This document shows positions 1 through 8,605 of a DNA stretch of 64,000 bases, in pieces (within the stretch, counting starts at the first letter, position 1; each line of letters opens with the position of its first letter). A program made the translations under genes and the position numbers. Source of the stretch: CAZUGO01 sp964619935 (GTDB taxonomy: Bacteria > Planctomycetota > Phycisphaerae > UBA1845 > CAIVHJ01); contig CAZUGO010000040.1 of NCBI GenBank assembly GCA_964619935.1, positions 123,114 through 187,113 on the forward strand. Reading direction: 5' to 3'. The notes under the pieces were generated by a model, which ran no database searches, was not told where the DNA came from, and saw only the letters and a list, made by a program, of their open reading frames with translations.

Positions 1-1
1 A

Positions 2-547
2 CGACACATCAAGATCGGCGACCGCGTGGATGTCGACGGCATTCAGGGCGACGTCACCAACCTGAGCATCCGGGCCACCACCATCAAGACGTTCGACAAC
101 ATCGATCTGATTATTCCGAACGCCCACTTTGTCAATTCCAAGGTGATCAACTGGACGCTGAACGGCGCCCAGATTCGCGGCCGGCTGGACGTCGGTGTGG
201 GCTATGACAGCGACGTGCGGCTGGTGGAGCGGTTATTGTACGACGTCGCCCGCGAGAGCCCGCTGGTGCTCAGCGACCCCGAGCCCAGCGTGCGGTTCAT
301 GGAATTTGGTGAGAGCAGTCTGAACTTCGCCATGTTTGTGTGGTTCGCCGATTCCGTGGATCGCTGGGACTTCCTGACGCACTCCAAGTTTCGCATTGTC
401 GATCTGCTGCGCGAACACCACATCGAGATGCCCTTCCCGCAGCGAACCCTCAGCACCATCGGCGACAAGCCGCTCAAAGTTCAGATCGAGACGCGAACGC
501 AGGACCCCTCCGGGCCCCAGCCCGAGTCCCAAACCGCCGAGCGGTGA
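2..547 (+). CDS. MscS-family mechanosensitive channel, C-terminal part
   Basis: The reading frame is already open at the first base, so the start and the membrane helices lie outside the window. About 181 residues remain. They begin inside the MscS beta domain: a KIGDRVDVDGIQGDV stretch and then the family signature with TTIKTFDN followed by LIIPNAHF. The C-terminal cytoplasmic alpha/beta part follows (VGVGYDSDVRLVERLL) and ends in a polar tail rich in Pro and Glu. The family opens under membrane tension and releases solutes on osmotic downshock. The gene ends 22 bases before the end of the convergent cytochrome operon. The family call is firm; which MscS subfamily cannot be told from this part. 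Confidence 0.88.
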   Translation, partial: RHIKIGDRVDVDGIQGDVTNLSIRATTIKTFDNIDLIIPNAHFVNSKVINWTLNGAQIRGRLDVGVGYDSDVRLVERLLYDVARESPLVLSDPEPSVRFMEFGESSLNFAMFVWFADSVDRWDFLTHSKFRIVDLLREHHIEMPFPQRTLSTIGDKPLKVQIETRTQDPSGPQPESQTAER

Positions 548-569
548 GCGGCCCTCACCGCCGGTCCGA

Positions 570-1664
570 TCAGCGGCCGCCGGCGGCCGGCTGGGCTGGA
601 CCCTCGCCCAGGGCCACGACCGACAACCGCAGCGGACCGGTGGTGTTTGAAATCCACAGCACCGCGGCCGTCTGGAATCCAGCAGGCACACGACCGAGCA
701 CCGCGGCAGGCAACACCGTGCTGATCGCCAGCCCGTTGGGCAGCGGCGTGCTGCCCGGCTGATCGCCCGGCCCGCCCAGGCGCAGCAGCAGGCGGTTGTG
801 GTCGTCGAGCAGCGTGACGCATTGGTACCCGGCATCAGCCACAAACACGGTGCCGTCGGCGGCGACCGCCAAGTCCTTGGGTTGGGCGAGGTGGCCGCCG
901 CGGTCCGCCCGCCCGCCGAGACTCTTCACGAACCGTCCGTCACGCCCGAACACCTGAACCCGGGCATTCATCATGTCCGCGACGTAGACCCGCTCCGCAG
1001 GCCCGATCGCCACACCGCTGGGGTAGGACAACTGGCCCGGCCCGCTCCCAGCGCCGCCGAACGACCGCAACCACTGTCCGGTGGCGGTGTCGTAGACCTC
1101 GATGCGATGGTGAGCGACATCCGCCACGAACAGGTCCTTGCCGGCGACGGCCACCGCCACCGGACGCAAACCGGCCTGCTCGCGCCCCAGGCGCTGCACC
1201 AGGATCCCGTCGCGATCAAAAACCAGCACTTCATGGCGCACGGCATCGGCCACGTAGGCCCGAGCGTCCGCGTCCACGGCGACCGCCACCGGCTTGCGCA
1301 GCACATCCGCGCCCAGCACCGCCCCGCGGGCTTCATCCAAATGCCAGACGTGAACGCAATTGGTGGCGCTGTCGGCGATGTACAGTGTCCGGTCGCGGAC
1401 CGCCAGATCCAGCGGCGTTCCCACCCACGGGCCCGGGCGGCCGCCCCGCAGGGTATCGATCCAGGTCGCCGCAGGCCGCACCACAGCGCTGAGTTCGTTG
1501 AAGGACAACAGGTGCACGGCCCGCGGTGGATCGGGCGGGCCCGGATAATACACCCACTGCGGGCGGGCCGCCGGGGCGGCGCAGCCGACTGCCGTCCCAT
1601 GCAGCATCGCTGCGCCAATGAACCGGCCGACTATCCTGGCAATGGATGGACCGCTCACGATCAT
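570..1664 (-). CDS. NHL-repeat six-bladed propeller lipoprotein
   Basis: A 364-residue protein. I chose the ATG at 1664 because it forms a 4-base ATGA overlap with the stop of the upstream tetrahaem gene; an in-frame GTG 21 bases further up is less likely. The N-terminus has a hydrophobic stretch ending in TAVGC, a plausible lipobox, so the mature protein is probably lipid-anchored. Six NHL-type repeats follow, each with a pattern like GVAIGPAERVYVADMMNARV, predicting one six-bladed beta-propeller. No haem motif is present. It is the last gene of the leftward cytochrome operon. Propellers of this kind usually serve as binding or scaffolding platforms; a role in assembling or docking the cytochromes is inferred from context. 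Confidence 0.82.
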   Translation of the reverse strand: MIVSGPSIARIVGRFIGAAMLHGTAVGCAAPAARPQWVYYPGPPDPPRAVHLLSFNELSAVVRPAATWIDTLRGGRPGPWVGTPLDLAVRDRTLYIADSATNCVHVWHLDEARGAVLGADVLRKPVAVAVDADARAYVADAVRHEVLVFDRDGILVQRLGREQAGLRPVAVAVAGKDLFVADVAHHRIEVYDTATGQWLRSFGGAGSGPGQLSYPSGVAIGPAERVYVADMMNARVQVFGRDGRFVKSLGGRADRGGHLAQPKDLAVAADGTVFVADAGYQCVTLLDDHNRLLLRLGGPGDQPGSTPLPNGLAISTVLPAAVLGRVPAGFQTAAVLWISNTTGPLRLSVVALGEGPAQPAAGGR

Positions 1665-2284
1665 TTCTTGTGGCAAGTCAAGCACAACGCGCTCCGCGCA
1701 TCGGACTTGGTCAGCATGTCACGCACCCCGGACTCGTTGTGCGGGTCGTGGCAGGAGACGCACTCCACCTTGCCGTCGGGCAGCGGGATCTGGCCCTCAG
1801 CAAGCACCGCACTGATGGGGCGAAAGCCGCGATCGAGCGTGGGATAAGGCACGCCAACCGGATGATTGCTGGCGCCGTGCAGCGCCGTGTTCAGGATGGG
1901 ATGTTGCCGGTGATCGGCCCGTGGAGCCGACAAGCCGCCGAACATGTCCGAAGCCACGGTTCCGTCATGGCAGGGCATGCAGCGCAGCGATCCGGCCCCG
2001 GCCCCCGTCCAACGGTCGCGGTCGCGACGCGAGTGCCCAAAGGCGTTGCCGAACTGCTGGTCGTAGTTCGCGGACGGATTCCACAAGGGCGCCTCTTCCG
2101 GAATGTCGGAGCGCTGCGTGTAGTGGCAGGCGATGCACAGGTCGCCCGAGGTCCACGATTCGCCGCTGAAGTCGTGTTTGGATCCCTTGAGACCCACCAC
2201 AGGGTTCGACGGTTCGGACACGGCCGTGAGGCGGGCGACCCCGGTACTAAGCACCATCAGGATCCCGATCACCAGAGGTTTCAT
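1661..2284 (-). CDS. Tetrahaem cytochrome c, periplasmic
   Basis: 207 residues from the ATG at 2284. The open frame continues upstream, but that part is out-of-frame coding sequence of the neighbouring gene. A signal peptide (MKPLVIGILMVLSTGVA) precedes four CXXCH haem c sites: CIACH, CMPCH, CVSCH and CLTCH. The spacing and the SKHDFSG and SCHDPHNE contexts match the doubled-CXXCH type of small multihaem cytochromes. The same SKHD-haem-HDGT-haem layout occurs at the start of the upstream 12-haem protein, so the two are probably related by duplication. The gene lies 14 bases after the 12-haem gene and overlaps the next gene by 4 bases. It probably carries electrons in the periplasm to the outer-membrane conduit. 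Confidence 0.88.
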   Translation of the reverse strand: MKPLVIGILMVLSTGVARLTAVSEPSNPVVGLKGSKHDFSGESWTSGDLCIACHYTQRSDIPEEAPLWNPSANYDQQFGNAFGHSRRDRDRWTGAGAGSLRCMPCHDGTVASDMFGGLSAPRADHRQHPILNTALHGASNHPVGVPYPTLDRGFRPISAVLAEGQIPLPDGKVECVSCHDPHNESGVRDMLTKSDARSALCLTCHKK

Positions 2285-2298
2285 GGCGGTTGCCCTCG

Positions 2299-4089
2299 TC
2301 AAGGTCGGCTCCCGTTGATCGCCCTGGCGCCCAGGCCCCCGCGGTACGGAAACTGCACGTGTGAGAAGTTGTGGCAGATCAACGTGCAGCTCCCGCTGTA
2401 GCGCCCGGTGTCCACATGTTCCAGGCGCGGACCGCTGGGGGTGGCAGCCGGACTGACCACCGACCGGTCGAAGTTGATCAAGTGGGTGTGGTTGACGCTG
2501 CTGCCCTGGGCCCGGTAGACCCCGTGGGCATCGTGGCAGACGCTGCACGATGCTCGCAAGTCGACGATGTGCCGGCGGTGCAGCGGGAAGCTCTCGTCCC
2601 CCAGAATGCTCTCGCGACTGTGGCACTCGTAGCACAGGGCATAGGCCTGGGCGCTCTCGGTCGCGGGATCACCGGTCTCGTAGTTGCGCACCAGCAGCGG
2701 CTCGAACAGGGAACCGTGCGGCCCGTTGGCGCCGCTCCCGCCGGCGGCTCGGGCATTGTCGCTGTTGTGACAATCGGTGCACGAGATGACGCTGCCGACG
2801 CGCAGTGGCGCAATCAGGCTGACCACGTCATTGTTGCGCCGCGGCCCGGCAACCGGATGGAACGATGGATTGGAGGTCTGGAACTGCAGGCGGGTGTTGG
2901 TCTGGCTGACCTGCCGGGTGGCGTCCAGGCGCGGACGGCCCACGCCATCCCCGTGACACTTGAAACAGATTTCGTAACCGAAACGGGCGTCGTCGACCTG
3001 CCGCCCGGTGATGCTCACGCCGCTGACCCCCAAGGTCGGACCCCGCACCACCAGCCCGGTGGTCCCGCGGACCCGACCGATGGGATTGGCCTTCACGGCA
3101 TGGGGGTTGTGGCAATCGACGCACTCCGCATGCCGCCGCATGGTGAAGGGATCCTCGGCGGGATCGTGGCGCCCAACCACCAAGTCGCCGCGATGGGCCG
3201 AACGCTTGCTGATGTCCGCTGCGATGTTGAAGGTGCTGATGCCGCCGTCATGGCAGTTCAGGCAGTTGTCCTCCTCGCGGACAAAGCGCAGCAGACGTTC
3301 CGGTTGGCTTGCCGAGTGGATCTTGTGACAGGTGGCACAGCCGTTGTCGCGGACGGAGTGGTACGGCAGCCGCTCCGCGGGGTCGACCGCCCGCCCGGAA
3401 ATGAGTTTGCTGCTCAAGGCGTGGGCACTCTGGGCCCAGCCCGGAAAATCATGGCAGGCCACACACAAAGCCGAGTATTGGTCGGTCATCCGCAGAAAAT
3501 TCCCCAATTGGTTGTTGTGGGGGTCGTGGCAGGTCGTGCAGTGCATCTCTGAATGCACGCCCAGCGGCAGGTCACGGGTGACCACCTCCGGAGGATTGAG
3601 CTTGCGATCGATGTTGGACAACGCCCGATCGTAGCGGAAGCCGATCGGATGATCGTCGGACAGGTCGGTGGTCAGATCCGAATCGCCCGGCGGGATGGTT
3701 CGGGCGGTGGTCACGATCGGGTGGGTTTGCGGCCGGGACAGCACGTTGCCCAGCGCCAACGTGCCATCGTGGCAGCTCAAACACATCTTGGACGGCCCCG
3801 ACGGCTGATCGATCCGGGCATCGGTGGTGGAACTCTCGTAAATGCGATAGTGGGTCCGCGGGCGCTCGCGATTCCACAGCGGGGTCTGGGGTGCGGCATT
3901 GTGCGGGGCATGACAGAAGATGCAGATGCGATCTTCAGTGACGCCGCGCACGCGGTGGGGCGAACGGGTCGACAGGTCGTGCTTGGAATTGACGATGGAC
4001 TCATCGGCCGCCACCGGCCGTGCCGCGGCCCCGAGACCCACCTGCAGCACCACGGCCACTACGATCCAGGGCTGACCGGTCCGCTTCAT
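2299..4089 (-). CDS. Dodecahaem cytochrome c of the porin-cytochrome operon
   Basis: 596 residues. The ATG at 4089 overlaps the stop of the upstream propeller gene (ATGA) and has a GGAG upstream. A Sec signal peptide ends near AARPVAADES. Eleven CXXCH sites (CIFCH, CLSCH, CTTCH, CVACH, CATCH, CLNCH, CVDCH, CFKCH, CTDCH, CYECH, CSVCH) are followed near the C-terminus by CTLICH, a CX3CH variant that may bind a twelfth haem. There are no membrane helices after the signal. Extracellular-electron-transfer operons of Geobacter-type bacteria pair such cytochromes with an outer-membrane barrel. Here it follows a predicted barrel gene, so it may sit inside or outside that barrel. The haem count is directly visible; the location is inferred. 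Confidence 0.9.
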   Translation of the reverse strand: MKRTGQPWIVVAVVLQVGLGAAARPVAADESIVNSKHDLSTRSPHRVRGVTEDRICIFCHAPHNAAPQTPLWNRERPRTHYRIYESSTTDARIDQPSGPSKMCLSCHDGTLALGNVLSRPQTHPIVTTARTIPPGDSDLTTDLSDDHPIGFRYDRALSNIDRKLNPPEVVTRDLPLGVHSEMHCTTCHDPHNNQLGNFLRMTDQYSALCVACHDFPGWAQSAHALSSKLISGRAVDPAERLPYHSVRDNGCATCHKIHSASQPERLLRFVREEDNCLNCHDGGISTFNIAADISKRSAHRGDLVVGRHDPAEDPFTMRRHAECVDCHNPHAVKANPIGRVRGTTGLVVRGPTLGVSGVSITGRQVDDARFGYEICFKCHGDGVGRPRLDATRQVSQTNTRLQFQTSNPSFHPVAGPRRNNDVVSLIAPLRVGSVISCTDCHNSDNARAAGGSGANGPHGSLFEPLLVRNYETGDPATESAQAYALCYECHSRESILGDESFPLHRRHIVDLRASCSVCHDAHGVYRAQGSSVNHTHLINFDRSVVSPAATPSGPRLEHVDTGRYSGSCTLICHNFSHVQFPYRGGLGARAINGSRP

Positions 4090-5192
4090 TGCGAGGCCTC
4101 CGATGCCACGACCGCCGCGGAACCGCCCTCCGCCGGTTTCAGGTATTGCAGGACCTGCACGCGGCGGTTGGCGGCATCCGCCACCCAGATGCGATTCCGC
4201 TCGTCGATGGCGATGCCGGCCGGCAGCGAGAACTGGCCCAAGGCGGAACCCTCCTCGCCGACCGCCAGCAACAACTGCCCCTGGTCGTCGAAGATCTGGA
4301 TATTCTCGAACTGGGCGTCGACCACATAGACGTGGCCGTCGCTGTCGAACGCCACCCCCTTGGGTAATGCGAGGTCCCCAGCCGCATCCCCTTTGGATCC
4401 AAACGCCCGCAGGCACTGGCCGGTGAGATCCAACAGTTGGACCCGAAAGTTGCCGCTGTCCGCGACGGCCAGTCGGTCCCCGCCGTCGTACGCGATGTGC
4501 GTAGGGTAGTTGAACGCCCCCGGCTCGGACCCGCGTTGGCCGCAAGTGCCCCGCCAGCGACCCGCGAGGTCGCAGCGCCGCAGCAGGTGGGCCCCGCCGT
4601 CGACAATGATCAGTTCGTCGCGCTTGGGCACATACACAATGCCTACCGGGCGGACCATTCCGTCGCCGGCAAAGCGGTTCACCACGCGGCCGGTGGCAGC
4701 CAGCTCGACCACCTCGCCGCGCTCCGCGTCGGTCACAAACAGCCGCTCGCCGACCCAGGCGACGCCCACCGGGCAACCGAACTGTTGTTCCTCGGTACCC
4801 CGGCTGACCAGGTGACTTCGCTGCGCCACATCGATGATGTGCACCGCGGCGCCGCTGCCGTCGGCCACGGCCAGCAGGCCGTCGGATCGGCAGGCCACCC
4901 CGTGCGGGGCGCTGAACCGAATCTCCGGGCGGGCACCGCGGAGGGCGGCGCGCACGGTTTCAGCGGCCCCGAGCGGCGCGTTGAGGTCGCCGCTGCCGCG
5001 CAGCGCCCCGACCACCCGAACGCGGGCCGCTTCGGGCGCCTGCGGCCAGGTTCGCGCCGCCGGCAGCGTGGGAAACACCGGACCGCCGGTCTGCCGGCAG
5101 CCGCCCCACAGGACCAGCGCGATCACCACGATAGCGCCGCGATCCCGGGCACTCACCCATCGGATTCGCGTGTGATCCGGTGCGGTCAACAT
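4086..5192 (-). CDS. NHL-repeat six-bladed propeller lipoprotein
   Basis: 368 residues from an ATG at 5192, six bases after the stop of the barrel gene. The N-terminus is a signal with a lipobox-like end (LVLWGGC), so it is predicted to be lipid-anchored. Six NHL blades can be read, for example FSAPHGVACRSDGLLAVADG, LPKGVAFDSDGHVYVVDAQF and LPAGIAIDERNRIWVADA. No haem sites. The stop overlaps the start of the 12-haem cytochrome by 4 bases, which suggests that the two are made in step. It is a paralogue in fold of the propeller protein at the end of the operon, but the two sequences differ clearly. It probably acts as a structural partner of the cytochrome-barrel complex. Confidence 0.83.
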   Translation of the reverse strand: MLTAPDHTRIRWVSARDRGAIVVIALVLWGGCRQTGGPVFPTLPAARTWPQAPEAARVRVVGALRGSGDLNAPLGAAETVRAALRGARPEIRFSAPHGVACRSDGLLAVADGSGAAVHIIDVAQRSHLVSRGTEEQQFGCPVGVAWVGERLFVTDAERGEVVELAATGRVVNRFAGDGMVRPVGIVYVPKRDELIIVDGGAHLLRRCDLAGRWRGTCGQRGSEPGAFNYPTHIAYDGGDRLAVADSGNFRVQLLDLTGQCLRAFGSKGDAAGDLALPKGVAFDSDGHVYVVDAQFENIQIFDDQGQLLLAVGEEGSALGQFSLPAGIAIDERNRIWVADAANRRVQVLQYLKPAEGGSAAVVASEASQ

Positions 5193-5198
5193 GCCCGA

Positions 5199-7295
5199 TC
5201 AACGCCTCGCAAACAGATTGGGGAAGTCGCGCCGCACGCGAAGCCAGACCCCGAAGCCATCTTCCTTGGAGCGCGGCAGATCCAGCAGATCATATTCAAC
5301 ACTCAATTCCACTTCAAGATCTCCGACCGCGTAGCTGATCCCCGTGCCCAGATCCACGCCGGACGTGTCCCCGTCCACCGAATCATCCTCGATGCGATAC
5401 GCGGCCCGGGAGCTGGCCGACAACGAACGGCTGAGGCTCCAGCGATGATCCAACTCCAGATCGAGCAGGGTCACGTCACGGGCGTCCACGCCCCCTTCAA
5501 AGAAGAACCGTGAGAACCGTGCGGCGGCCTCCAACTGCTGATCCGGGGTGCGGAGCAACACGTACCGGCCATCCAGGTGGAAGGCGTCGTACGGCTCGAC
5601 GACGTCATCAAAGATTTCGTACTCGGCGCTGAGCGAATATCGATCCCGTTCGTACTTGACGCCGATGCGATGGTGATCCGTGCGATCCGGGCGCACCGGC
5701 AGACCGGTCGAGTCGTCGACCTCCTGGTGCCGGTAACCCAACCGGTAATACGGCGTCAGCCCGCCCTCAAAGCGCTGCTCCACGCCGAAGTCGACCCGCA
5801 CGGTATCGATTTCACCATCGGCCGGGGTGGCATAACGATAGTCCACCAGCACGGTCTGGCGATCGGCAATCCGCCCGTTGGGGACCCGCACCAGCACGGT
5901 CCACACGCCGCGGCGAACCACCAGGTAGTCCAGGCCGGGGCGGTAGATCCGGCGATCGCTGGCATCCGTGACCAGGATGCCCCATGACCGCACATTGCGG
6001 TTGCGCAGGGTGACGCCGATGGGATCGCGGAAGGTCCCCGACTCATTCAGCACCAGGCGATCGCCGTTGTCACCGCGAACGTGCTCATTGTCGAAGGCCA
6101 GCGCCAGATTGGCGTACAGGCGGCCGTAGCGGTTCAAACGGTTGTACTGCCAGTCGATCCCGGCGCCGTACTGGGTGGTCTCGACGTCGTCGCTGGTTTT
6201 TTCGAACAGGCCGAAGACGTGCCCGGTGGTCGTCAGATTGCGATACCACTGATGCACGAACTGCCACTCGCCACGATGCTGCGTGACCCGAATGTTTTCG
6301 TAGGCCTCGCGGTTGAGGTGGTATTCCAGGAAGGTCTGCAGGTGATCGGTGTGCCGCAGGGTCAGCCGCGGACTGAACTCGAAAATGTCGCGGGCAAAGT
6401 CGCCACTCTCCTCTTGCCAACGGACCAGGGTGTTCAGGCGGTGGCGCCCGGGACCGCCGAACTGGAGGGTGTCCTCCAGGATCCACAAGTCCCGGATGGT
6501 CTGGAACGGCCGCCGGGAACCCTGATACTCCTGCTTGTTGTCGGCGTGCTCGTAGGACAGTTTCAGGTGGTGATCCTCGGAAATCAACCACTGCAGACCG
6601 TAGAAGAAAGTGCCGGCGGTGAAGTGTTCATCATCGCGATCGCGGGTGTTACCGGTGCGGTCGGTCTCCAGATAGTCGTAACTCAATTCCATCGGCAGCG
6701 TGGGGTGGTCGTAGTAGGCATTGAAGCCCACACCGGTTCGGCGTTCGTGCAGCGTCGGCTGGAAGCGGCGGTTGATCCGATCGTCCAGCCGAAGGCTGTA
6801 GACGGTGCCCGACAACGGCTTGCCGCGGAGGACGTCCAGGCTGAGGTCGTAACTGAGCAGCGATCCGTTATCGCTGTCTGACTGCTTGAGGGCATAGGAG
6901 TCCTCGTCGTAGTGGTTCTGCGACAACCCGAAGCTGAACTCGCCGCGATAAGCGATGAACCCCGGATCGATGACGCTGCCCGCGACGGAGAAACCGAGCC
7001 GCTCCTCGACTCGCCAGTCACGGTTCTGCTGGCGGGCGTCCCCTCTGCCCAGCCCCCGGCCGTCGTAGCGGACCCGCCGCTGGTTGAATTCAGACTCGAA
7101 CTCCAGGTACGTGTCCGCACGATCCAAGGTGAACAGCCGGGGCGCCTCCGCGGGGTCCGAATCCTGCTCCGCCGCAACCGGGCAGACCGCCCGGCTCGCA
7201 ACCACCGTCGCGGCACACGCCAAGCTGATGATCGACCGTGTTCGAATCAAACCCACCAAGGTCACCCCATGTCGGGCAACAGCCGGAATCGGCAT
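5199..7295 (-). CDS. Predicted outer-membrane beta-barrel (porin-cytochrome type)
   Basis: About 698 residues from the ATG at 7295; a TTG four codons upstream is also possible. The signal peptide ends near CPVAAEQ. The rest is long alternating polar/apolar stretches with many aromatic girdle-like residues and Asp/Arg-rich turns (for example YLEFESEFNQRRVRYDGRG), with no hydrophobic helices and no haem motifs. This is the look of a large outer-membrane barrel of 20 or more strands. It is the first gene of an operon with two multihaem cytochromes and two propeller lipoproteins, matching the layout of porin-cytochrome conduits such as Omb/Oma/Omc or MtrB/PioB. I do not recognise a specific family; the barrel call rests on composition and context. 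Confidence 0.72.
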   Translation of the reverse strand: MPIPAVARHGVTLVGLIRTRSIISLACAATVVASRAVCPVAAEQDSDPAEAPRLFTLDRADTYLEFESEFNQRRVRYDGRGLGRGDARQQNRDWRVEERLGFSVAGSVIDPGFIAYRGEFSFGLSQNHYDEDSYALKQSDSDNGSLLSYDLSLDVLRGKPLSGTVYSLRLDDRINRRFQPTLHERRTGVGFNAYYDHPTLPMELSYDYLETDRTGNTRDRDDEHFTAGTFFYGLQWLISEDHHLKLSYEHADNKQEYQGSRRPFQTIRDLWILEDTLQFGGPGRHRLNTLVRWQEESGDFARDIFEFSPRLTLRHTDHLQTFLEYHLNREAYENIRVTQHRGEWQFVHQWYRNLTTTGHVFGLFEKTSDDVETTQYGAGIDWQYNRLNRYGRLYANLALAFDNEHVRGDNGDRLVLNESGTFRDPIGVTLRNRNVRSWGILVTDASDRRIYRPGLDYLVVRRGVWTVLVRVPNGRIADRQTVLVDYRYATPADGEIDTVRVDFGVEQRFEGGLTPYYRLGYRHQEVDDSTGLPVRPDRTDHHRIGVKYERDRYSLSAEYEIFDDVVEPYDAFHLDGRYVLLRTPDQQLEAAARFSRFFFEGGVDARDVTLLDLELDHRWSLSRSLSASSRAAYRIEDDSVDGDTSGVDLGTGISYAVGDLEVELSVEYDLLDLPRSKEDGFGVWLRVRRDFPNLFARR

Positions 7296-7333
7296 CGAAT
7301 CTATCAAATGATGTCGGGGCTGGACGCATGCAA

Positions 7334-7361
7334 ACTATAGGGAAGTCCCCAAGATTCGCAA
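7334..7361 (-). promoter_or_regulatory. Sigma70-type promoter of the leftward conduit operon
   Basis: On the minus strand, TTGCGA (7356-7361) is followed after 16 bases by TATAGT (7334-7339). The predicted transcription start is near 7327, about 30 bases before the ATG of the barrel gene. The divergent promoter for the rightward cytochrome operon lies about 100 bases away, so both arms may be co-regulated from this 225-base region. Confidence 0.5.
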
Positions 7362-7459
7362 ATCAAAACCCGCCGTTCGTCGAAGAACCTTCCGGCGAAA
7401 TCGTACCAATTTGGTTGGGTTTGAAGCCGGCGGCGCGAGGCCACCCCTGAAATCATTGG

Positions 7460-7487
7460 TTGCATCATCGACCTGATCGGTTATGGT
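7460..7487 (+). promoter_or_regulatory. Sigma70-type promoter of the rightward cytochrome operon
   Basis: TTGCAT (7460-7465), 16-base spacer, TATGGT (7482-7487). The predicted start of transcription near 7494 lies after the ATG at 7488 but before the GTG at 7521, which has GAGG six bases upstream. This decides the start of the first gene in favour of the GTG. Confidence 0.45.
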
Positions 7488-7520
7488 ATGAGGCGGATTC
7501 CAGCCGACCCGAGGTCTGTC

Positions 7521-8219
7521 GTGCGCAGATCAAGACGCATCTTGTTGATTGTCGTGATCGCTGGTGTGGGCTGTTCGCCGGCCGCCCGCGACAAGCTGCT
7601 GAATTTCTTCTTTGAGGTTCCCGATGCCCCGCCCGGCACCACGCCGGACGTACAGCCCCAGCCGGTGGCAGTGTCCCCGCCGGATGAAGTCATCGAGCCG
7701 CGGTGGATGGCTGAGGCTTCGGCGGGTTTCCGCTCGGTCCACCCCGCGGTGCTGGACCGGGAGTGCCATCGCTGCCACGATGTCGCTGGGCGGATGGCCG
7801 TTGAGGATGAGCGCCTGATCAATGCCTGCCAGTCATGCCACCCCAAATTCTTTACAGACGATATCGAGCACCCACCGGTGGCCGCTGCCGCGTGCCGCAG
7901 TTGCCACACGCTGCATCGCAGCCGCGAGCCGACCCTGCTGATCCAGCCCGTGCTTGACACCTGCATTCAGTGCCACGACGAACCCGAGGACCTCAGCGAG
8001 GACAGCCATTCGGGTGCGGACGCGGAGAACTGCATTCGCTGCCACGATCCGCACTTCGGACCGCTGCCAATGCTCAAGCCCGGCGTCGCGCGGCCGGAGA
8101 AACCCAACGGCGACTCCGATACCGACGAGGACCAGGAGGCGGACGCAGAACCCAGTGAGCACGCTGATGAGGCTCCGGATGCCGCCGAAGCGCCGGACAC
8201 GGACGAAAACGACGAGTAG
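7521..8219 (+). CDS. Pentahaem cytochrome c lipoprotein with acidic tail
   Basis: 232 residues from a GTG at 7521 with GAGG six bases upstream; an ATG at 7488 would add 11 residues but falls at the likely transcription start. The N-terminus is a short basic signal ending in GVGC, a lipobox. Five CXXCH sites follow: CHRCH, CQSCH, CRSCH, CIQCH and CIRCH. The last 45 or so residues form a low-complexity tail of Asp, Glu, Ala and Pro without hydrophobic segments. It is the first gene of the operon with the CbcL-like and NapC-like cytochromes, so it may be a lipid-anchored electron carrier. The tail could bind cations or basic partner proteins, which is a guess. Confidence 0.82.
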   Translation: MRRSRRILLIVVIAGVGCSPAARDKLLNFFFEVPDAPPGTTPDVQPQPVAVSPPDEVIEPRWMAEASAGFRSVHPAVLDRECHRCHDVAGRMAVEDERLINACQSCHPKFFTDDIEHPPVAAAACRSCHTLHRSREPTLLIQPVLDTCIQCHDEPEDLSEDSHSGADAENCIRCHDPHFGPLPMLKPGVARPEKPNGDSDTDEDQEADAEPSEHADEAPDAAEAPDTDENDE

Positions 8220-8233
8220 AGGAGGATGGGCAA

Positions 8234-8422
8234 ATGAAAGGCACACGCGTGACCGTTGCGATGAGCGTCGCTTTGATGTTGCCGGCGGCGGGCTGCGGCA
8301 CACTCGGCTACGTGGCCGTGCAATCCGGCGAGGCCAGCCTCCGTGCATTCCTGGACATTCTGCTGACCGATTTTACCAATGATCTGGCTGATGCCCTGCT
8401 CCCCGAGGCGGCCGGCGCGTGA
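8234..8422 (+). CDS. Small lipoprotein in the cytochrome operon
   Basis: 62 residues with a strong ribosome site (AGAGGAGG) upstream of the ATG, so it is probably translated. The signal peptide ends in LPAAGC, a good lipobox. The mature part is only about 40 residues, with an amphipathic stretch (LRAFLDILLTDFTNDLADAL). I do not recognise a family. It sits 14 bases after the pentahaem lipoprotein gene. The stop is followed in another frame by an Asp/Gly/Thr-rich stretch, which may be a tail lost by a one-base change. Confidence 0.65.
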   Translation: MKGTRVTVAMSVALMLPAAGCGTLGYVAVQSGEASLRAFLDILLTDFTNDLADALLPEAAGA

Positions 8423-8526
8423 CCGGGAACGATTCCGACGACGGGGCCGGCAACGACCTGGATGGACCCGACACTGGCGGGAGCACCACCGGCGGGACCG
8501 ACGCGCTTCACCCCGGGCTGGCATGA
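8419..8526 (+). pseudogene. Possible frameshifted Asp/Gly-rich tail of the small lipoprotein
   Basis: The frame opened by the GTG overlapping the previous stop reads about 35 residues with NDSDDGAGNDLDGPDTGG and then Ser/Thr/Gly, ending at TGA 8524-8526. Such low-complexity Asp/Gly tails are common on planctomycete lipoproteins. One missing base near the end of the 62-residue gene would join the two. It could also be a chance reading of GC-rich DNA or a short coupled gene. Confidence 0.3.
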
Positions 8527-8605
8527 GACCTGCTCGGGGCCGTGTGACCCTGTGAGCGCCGCCCAACGCGGTCCCGTGATGCCGCTCTCAGGCAGGAGTG
8601 CTGCT

